A stretch of DNA of 10,429 nucleotides from Succinatimonas sp. UBA7265 (GTDB lineage Bacteria > Pseudomonadota > Gammaproteobacteria > Enterobacterales > Succinivibrionaceae): assembly GCA_002473165.1 (NCBI GenBank), contig DKSD01000037.1, positions 8,164 to 18,592 of the forward strand, read 5' to 3'. A program made the position numbers and the translations under genes. The notes beneath the pieces were generated by a model, which was given only the letters and a program-made list of their open reading frames with translations, was not told where the DNA came from and ran no database searches. Positions 6,691 through 10,429 of the stretch are shown piece by piece; the first letter of the stretch is position 1; each line of letters begins with the position of its first letter.

Positions 6691-9660
6691 ATGCTCTTTG
6701 ACATCATGCCCGATCCCGCAAAACCCCGCCCGCTGCCGCAGTGCCTTAAGGCCGACGCCGAGCGCGAGCTCCAGCGCCTCAAAGGCAGGCTTAGCCCTGA
6801 GGATCTCGCGCTTTTGGAAGCGCGAGAGGAGTTTCACAGCCTGCTGGGCGTTTCGGACTTTATCGCCCAGGTGATCTTCTCCTGCCCGCAGGAATTCATG
6901 AAGCTCGCAAAGGCAGGCGCGCTCGACACCCCGGCTAATGCTGACGGCAGCGGTGTCGGGGCAAAGATCGCCGATGAGGTGAACGCCTTTTTGCCTGAGA
7001 CGCTGCCTGAGCCTGATTTAAAGAAAAGGCTGCGCGTTTTCAGGCGCACACGCCTGGCGGTGCTCGCCTGGCGCGATCTCACGGGCAGGGCGCCGCTTGA
7101 GGAGAGCTTTAAGACGCTCACGGCTACAGCCGAGGCTTTGGTGCTGCGCACGCTGGAGCTCTCGCGCCGCGCGCTGAAAATCGCTTTTGGCGACGCTTTG
7201 GACGATGACGGGCAGCCGCTGCCGCTTTTGACCTACGGCATGGGCAAGCTTGGGGGCGGGGAGCTTAATTTCTCCTCGGATCTCGATCTCATCTTCTGCT
7301 GCCCCCACGATGGCGAAACCTCGGGCGGGCGCAGCAGCATCTCGTTTCGCGAGTTCTTCCAAAGGATCGTGCAGCGCACGGCCAACCTGCTCTCCGATCT
7401 GACGTCCGACTCTTTCTGCTACCGCATCGATCTGCGCCTGCGCCCCTTCGGCGACGCCGGCCCTTTGGTAAGCACGTTTGACGCCATGTCCAATTACTAT
7501 GAGACCCAGGGAAGGACCTGGGAGCGCTATGCGCTCGTAAAAGCCCGCCTGTTAGGCGGTCCTGAGGTCAGCGAAGGGCGCTACGGGGACGAGCTCATCT
7601 CCATGCTCAGGCCTTTTGTGTTCCGCCGCTACCTTGACTACGGCGCCGTCGAGTCGCTGCGCAAGTTAAAGCGCCTCATAGAATCCGAGGTGCGCCGCCG
7701 CGGCCTTATAAACAACTTCAAGTTGGGCGAGGGCGGGATCCGCGAGGTCGAGTTCATCGCCCAGACGTTCGAGCTCATGCGCGGCGGCCGCATCCCGCAG
7801 CTGCGCGAGCGCAGCTTAAGGAAAGTGCTCGCCGCGCTGCCCGGGCTCGGGCTCATGCCCGCCGAGGTCAGCCGCATGCTCGATGACTGCTACTGCATGC
7901 TGCGCCGCACGGAAAACTGCCTGCAGGAGCTCTCAGACCGCCAGACCCAGACTCTGCCTGACAGCCCGCGCGATCGCGCAAGGCTCTTGTGGGCCTTAAA
8001 CCGCGACGCCGATGATCCCAAGGCCTGGGACGAGTTCTGCGCCGATCTTAAAAAAGTGACAACTGCGGTGCACGGCGAATTCGTGAAAGTCGTGGCCTCT
8101 GATGCCGGGGAGGATGAGGAGGCGCCTGAGGTCAAAGCCGATCCGCTTGCGGATCTGCTCTCAGGGCCGGCAGCTCTCGAGGATCTGCTGCCGCTTGTCA
8201 CAGACGAGTTTAAAAAGGCCCGGCCGGATCTTGAGGATGAGCCTGATTTAAAGGCGCTGTGCGAGGAGATCTCAAAGCTAACGCGCTCGCTCTCGCGCAT
8301 GCCGGTAGGGCCGGTGGGGCGCGAGGCGCTGTTGAGGCTGCTGCCTTTGGCGGTGCGCGCGCTCTGCCGCCTTGCGGATCCTGAGCGCCTTGACAAAATC
8401 TTCTCAAGGCTGGCTGCGCTCATTCAGACCGTGGCGCTGCGCACGCCGTATCTGCAGCTGATGCGCGACAACCGCAAGGTGCTCGAGCGCGTCATCGCGA
8501 TCATCTCGGAAAACCCGTACGCCACCGATCTCATCACGGCGCACCCGATCCTGCTTGACGATCTCTTAACCCCGCAGTACCTGCAAAAGCCGCCGCGTCC
8601 TGAGGAGTTCCTCGCCATGATCCAGGAGCGCATGCTCAGGGTGGACCCTGACGATCTTGAGCAGCAGATGGAAGAGCTGCGGCTGTTCAAAAAACTCATG
8701 GTGTTCCGTGTGTCGCTCTCTGATAAGGCCGGCACGCTGCCTTTGATGAAGGTTTCAGACTGCCTGACTTTCCTGGCCGAGGCCCTGGTGCGCGAGCTGC
8801 TGCTGCTCTCCTGGCGCTACACGGTGAAAAATCTCGGCATGCCCGAGGGGACATCCGCAGCCGATCCCGGCCTTGCGGTGATCGGCTACGGCAAACTGGG
8901 CGGCATCGAACTTGGGTACAAGTCCGATCTCGACATGGTGTTCATCCGCGCGGTCAACGACGGCGAAACGATCGGGGAGCGCCAGGTGCCTTGCCTGACG
9001 TTCTACCAGCGCCTGGTGCAGAAGTTCATCCATTTCTCTGCCACGCGGACCTCAGGCGGGGTGCTCTATGATCTCGACATGCGCCTGCGCCCTGACGGGG
9101 ATTCGGGCATGCTGATCTCCGATATCGCGGGCTTTGAGGAGTACCAGCTAAAGCGCGCGTGGACCTGGGAGCACCAGGCGCTGGTGCGCGCCCGGCCGAT
9201 CGCCGGATCGCCTGAGATTATGAAGCGCTTTGCCCAAATCCGCGAAAAAGTGCTGAGGACGCCGCGCGATCGGCAAAAACTGCGCGAGGACGTGCTATCC
9301 ATGCGCGATAAGATGCGCGCGCATTTAGACCGCGGCAAGAACGGGCTTTTTGATTTAAAGCAGAGCCCCGGCGGCATGATCGACATCGAGTTCATCGCCC
9401 AGTACCTGCTGCTGCGCGAGGCGCCTGCACATCCTGACATGATGCTGTGGTCTGACAACGTGCGAATCCTCGATGAATGCGCGCGCCTGGGGATCCTAAG
9501 CGCTGAGGACGCCGAAGCGCTTAAGAACGCTTATATAGCGATTCGCAGCTGGTATCACCGCCTGTCGCTTGCTGATCTCAAGCGCATCCTTCCGGTATCG
9601 GAGATGCCCAAAGAATGCGAGGACGTAAAACGGATCTGGGATCAGATCTTTGCTGTCTGA
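6691..9660 (+). CDS. glnE: Bifunctional glutamine synthetase adenylyltransferase/adenylyl-removing enzyme
   Basis: GlnE attaches AMP to, and removes it from, glutamine synthetase in response to PII and glutamine, tuning nitrogen assimilation. The 989-residue length is near E. coli's 946. The N-terminal deadenylylase nucleotidyltransferase core has GMGKLGGGELNFSSDLDL (183-200), with metal-binding Asp197 and Asp199, followed by a GGIREVEFIAQ segment. A charged linker with many Asp/Glu (about 470-520) leads into the regulatory helices. The C-terminal adenylyltransferase core has IGYGKLGGIELGYKSDLDM (731-749), with Asp746 and Asp748, followed by YDLDMRLRPDGDSGML, AWTWEHQALVRAR and GGMIDIEFIAQYLLLRE. 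Both active sites look complete. AAGGAG lies five bases before the ATG. In E. coli the gene follows ygiF and precedes hldE; here hldE is absent downstream and Rpn-type genes follow in opposite orientation. Confidence 0.97.
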   Translation: MLFDIMPDPAKPRPLPQCLKADAERELQRLKGRLSPEDLALLEAREEFHSLLGVSDFIAQVIFSCPQEFMKLAKAGALDTPANADGSGVGAKIADEVNAFLPETLPEPDLKKRLRVFRRTRLAVLAWRDLTGRAPLEESFKTLTATAEALVLRTLELSRRALKIAFGDALDDDGQPLPLLTYGMGKLGGGELNFSSDLDLIFCCPHDGETSGGRSSISFREFFQRIVQRTANLLSDLTSDSFCYRIDLRLRPFGDAGPLVSTFDAMSNYYETQGRTWERYALVKARLLGGPEVSEGRYGDELISMLRPFVFRRYLDYGAVESLRKLKRLIESEVRRRGLINNFKLGEGGIREVEFIAQTFELMRGGRIPQLRERSLRKVLAALPGLGLMPAEVSRMLDDCYCMLRRTENCLQELSDRQTQTLPDSPRDRARLLWALNRDADDPKAWDEFCADLKKVTTAVHGEFVKVVASDAGEDEEAPEVKADPLADLLSGPAALEDLLPLVTDEFKKARPDLEDEPDLKALCEEISKLTRSLSRMPVGPVGREALLRLLPLAVRALCRLADPERLDKIFSRLAALIQTVALRTPYLQLMRDNRKVLERVIAIISENPYATDLITAHPILLDDLLTPQYLQKPPRPEEFLAMIQERMLRVDPDDLEQQMEELRLFKKLMVFRVSLSDKAGTLPLMKVSDCLTFLAEALVRELLLLSWRYTVKNLGMPEGTSAADPGLAVIGYGKLGGIELGYKSDLDMVFIRAVNDGETIGERQVPCLTFYQRLVQKFIHFSATRTSGGVLYDLDMRLRPDGDSGMLISDIAGFEEYQLKRAWTWEHQALVRARPIAGSPEIMKRFAQIREKVLRTPRDRQKLREDVLSMRDKMRAHLDRGKNGLFDLKQSPGGMIDIEFIAQYLLLREAPAHPDMMLWSDNVRILDECARLGILSAEDAEALKNAYIAIRSWYHRLSLADLKRILPVSEMPKECEDVKRIWDQIFAV

Positions 9661-9721
9661 GCAAAAGAGAAAAGGGACATAAAGCGACAGCCGTTTTGGT
9701 ATGGCCTGTTCAAATGCAAGT

Positions 9722-9749
9722 GCGCCCGGCAGATGCTGCCGGGCGCTTT
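9722..9749 (+). terminator. Terminator-like hairpin between glnE and the Rpn-tail gene
   Basis: A perfect 11-bp stem (GCGCCCGGCAG / CTGCCGGGCGC) with a 3-base loop is followed by only TTT on the plus strand, and by no T run on the minus strand. It lies between two convergent stop codons and could serve both genes weakly. Confidence 0.6.
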
Positions 9750-9758
9750 GGGGCAGGA

Positions 9759-10103
9759 TCACTGCTTTACCGGAAGATTGTGTTTCCGGGCAAAAGCCAA
9801 GGTTTGATCAACTGACCAGCCGGCTGCTGTGGATATTTGGTTAATGTCAGTGCCTAGTTTTAGCAAATTCAACACCATACGGTTTTCAGTTTCTTGAATG
9901 CCTTCAGCCTTGCCTTCTTCTCTGCCCTTTTTCAGGGCGGCGTTCATGTTGGATGTGTGATCGGAAAGCTCAAGTTCGCGGCTGATGCAGGCCATGCGCT
10001 GCGACTCGTTGCGCAGGAACTCGTCCGTGACGGCGAACGCTTGGGCGGTGCCGGGCTCGGCGTCTGCCAGTTCTTCTTTTTCTGAGTCACTGTGGCTGCT
10101 CAT
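9759..10103 (-). CDS. Stand-alone C-terminal tail of an Rpn/PD-(D/E)XK transposase-like nuclease (short paralog)
   Basis: The 114-residue product has no nuclease domain. Residues 1-27 are acidic and unlike the paralog as far as that can be seen. Residues 28-58 hold the linker (FLRNESQRMACISRELELSD), followed by a short Gly/Glu repeat (KKGREEGKAEG, 58-68). Residues 78-114 are the typical C-terminal helical motif of these nucleases (LLKLGTDINQISTAAGW, ending LPVKQ). The neighbouring partial gene shares the linker almost exactly and about two thirds of the last 35 residues. An ATG at 10103 has AAAGGAG six bases upstream, so translation is credible; a TTG just before it (10106) is less likely. 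It may be a remnant of a truncated nuclease gene, or a functional small regulator comparable to the short C-terminal Rpn products that inhibit full-length Rpn in E. coli. Confidence 0.65.
   Translation of the reverse strand: MSSHSDSEKEELADAEPGTAQAFAVTDEFLRNESQRMACISRELELSDHTSNMNAALKKGREEGKAEGIQETENRMVLNLLKLGTDINQISTAAGWSVDQTLAFARKHNLPVKQ
9934..9998. repeat. Copy 1 of a 65-base duplicated block shared by the Rpn-type genes
   Basis: This block matches 10365-10429 at 63 of 65 positions (differences at the G/A after GTGT and at the C/T after GATG). It encodes the linker RMACISRELELSD and the following residues. The match may continue past the right edge of the window. Confidence 0.85.
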
Positions 10104-10109
10104 CAATCG

Positions 10110-10116
10110 CTCCTTT
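10110..10116 (-). promoter_or_regulatory. Strong ribosome binding site of the short Rpn-tail gene
   Basis: AAAGGAG on the minus strand, six bases before the ATG at 10103, is near consensus. It fixes the start and argues that this truncated frame is translated in its own right. Confidence 0.7.
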
Positions 10117-10131
10117 GCAGGATGCAGACAG

Positions 10132-10155
10132 AACAGGAGGCTTGCGCCTCCTGTT
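10132..10155 (-). terminator. Hairpin between the two Rpn-type genes
   Basis: AACAGGAGGC and GCCTCCTGTT form a perfect 10-bp stem with a 4-base loop, 11 bases after the stop of the right-hand gene. The following minus-strand sequence (CTGTCTGC) is not a proper T run, so termination is probably partial. No clear promoter for the short gene is visible after it, so read-through transcription may be needed. Confidence 0.45.
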
Positions 10156-10165
10156 TAAGCCCGCT

Positions 10166-10429
10166 TTACTGCTTTACCGGAAGACTGTGTTCCCGGGCAA
10201 AGGCCAGAATTTGTTCGGCAGTCCAGCCAGCTGCTTTGGATATTGAACTGATGTCGAATCCCATATTGAGCAGATTGGTTACGACTTCGCCTTTGCCTTC
10301 AGCTCTGCCTTCTTTTCTACCCTCAGCCCTGCCTTCAGCTCTGCCTTTTGCTTCACCCTTTCTTAGGGCGGCGTTCATGTTGGATGTGTAATCGGAAAGC
10401 TCAAGTTCGCGGCTGATGTAGGCCATGCG
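10166..10429 (-). CDS. Rpn/PD-(D/E)XK transposase-like nuclease, C-terminal part only
   Basis: The frame stays open to the right edge of the window; 87 codons plus a TAA stop are visible and the N-terminus lies outside. What is seen matches the tail of Rpn/YhgA-like and related PD-(D/E)XK 'transposase' proteins: a linker RMAYISRELELSDYTSNMNA, a Gly/Glu/Arg repeat (GRAEGRAEGRKEGRAEG) and a C-terminal motif LLNMGFDISSISKAAGW ending LPVKQ. Full members of the family carry a PD-(D/E)XK nuclease domain upstream, promote recombination or act as toxic DNA nucleases, and are usually about 280-330 residues, so roughly 200 residues should lie off-window. This last point is expectation, not observation. 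The gene lies upstream of the short tail paralog on the same strand. Confidence 0.75.
   Translation of the reverse strand, partial: RMAYISRELELSDYTSNMNAALRKGEAKGRAEGRAEGRKEGRAEGKGEVVTNLLNMGFDISSISKAAGWTAEQILAFAREHSLPVKQ
10294..10347 (-). repeat. In-frame direct repeats encoding the Glu-Gly-Arg tract
   Basis: An 18-base sequence (TGCCTTCAGCTCTGCCTT on the plus strand) occurs exactly twice, at 10294-10311 and 10330-10347, offset by 36 bases (12 codons). It encodes part of the AEGRAEG repeats. A near copy with two differences lies at 9899-9916 in the short paralog, which has fewer Glu-Gly units. Gain or loss of units would keep the frame. Confidence 0.7.
10365..10429. repeat. Copy 2 of the 65-base duplicated block
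   Basis: Partner of 9934-9998, offset by 431 bases in direct orientation. In the short gene the sequence diverges in predicted protein beyond RMACIS toward the N-terminus, but whether copy 2 diverges there is hidden by the window edge. Confidence 0.85.

Noticed and set aside
7890..8423. 177-codon open frame on the minus strand
   Set aside because: It is a Ser/Arg-rich shadow of glnE; high GC content produces long antisense frames throughout that gene.
10104..10106. TTG as start of the short Rpn-tail gene
   Set aside because: The ATG directly after it has better spacing from AAAGGAG and is the stronger start codon.
10290..10363. Possible CRISPR-like array
   Set aside because: The repeats are short, in frame and encode a Glu-Gly-Arg tract; there are no spacer-length unique segments.

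Overview
The window looks like a chromosomal segment of a Gram-negative gammaproteobacterium. The reasons are a porin with a signal peptide and a C-terminal Phe, a YgiM-type anchored SH3 protein, a YgiF-type triphosphatase and GlnE, with the last three in the same order and orientation as in Escherichia coli (ygiM divergent from ygiF-glnE). The accessory genes around this core (an IS1634-like transposase, an AAA-ATPase/PD-(D/E)XK protein and Rpn-type nuclease tails with Glu-Gly repeats) suggest a gut anaerobe such as a member of the Succinivibrionaceae. That assignment is inference, not something the sequence proves.

Layout. 1-789 (minus): 5' part of an IS4-superfamily transposase running off the left edge. 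790-999: AT-rich flank with a strong terminator pointing toward the transposase. 1000-2760 (plus): AAA-ATPase-like protein with a C-terminal PD-(D/E)XK nuclease domain. 2915-4000 (minus): outer-membrane porin, convergent with the ATPase and followed by a good terminator. 4001-4346: long AT-rich porin leader and promoter region. 4347-5120 (minus): YgiM-like SH3/coiled-coil/membrane-anchor protein. 5121-5377: divergent promoter region. 5378-6595 (plus): YgiF-like CYTH triphosphatase with a degenerate CHAD-like tail. 6691-9660 (plus): glnE. 9759-10103 and 10166-10429 (both minus): two related genes sharing the C-terminal tail of the Rpn/PD-(D/E)XK transposase-like nuclease family. The first is a short stand-alone tail gene with its own ribosome binding site; the second runs off the right edge.

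Function. The core is housekeeping: GlnE adenylylates and deadenylylates glutamine synthetase, and the YgiF-like protein probably hydrolyses inorganic triphosphate. The porin supplies outer-membrane permeability. The flanking genes are mobile or defence-like. The most interesting arrangement is at the right edge, where a stand-alone Rpn tail gene sits just downstream of what is probably a full-length Rpn gene. Short C-terminal Rpn products are reported to inhibit the full-length nuclease in E. coli, so the pair may be a separated toxin/inhibitor version of that system. Only the tail of the presumed toxin is visible here, so this remains a hypothesis.
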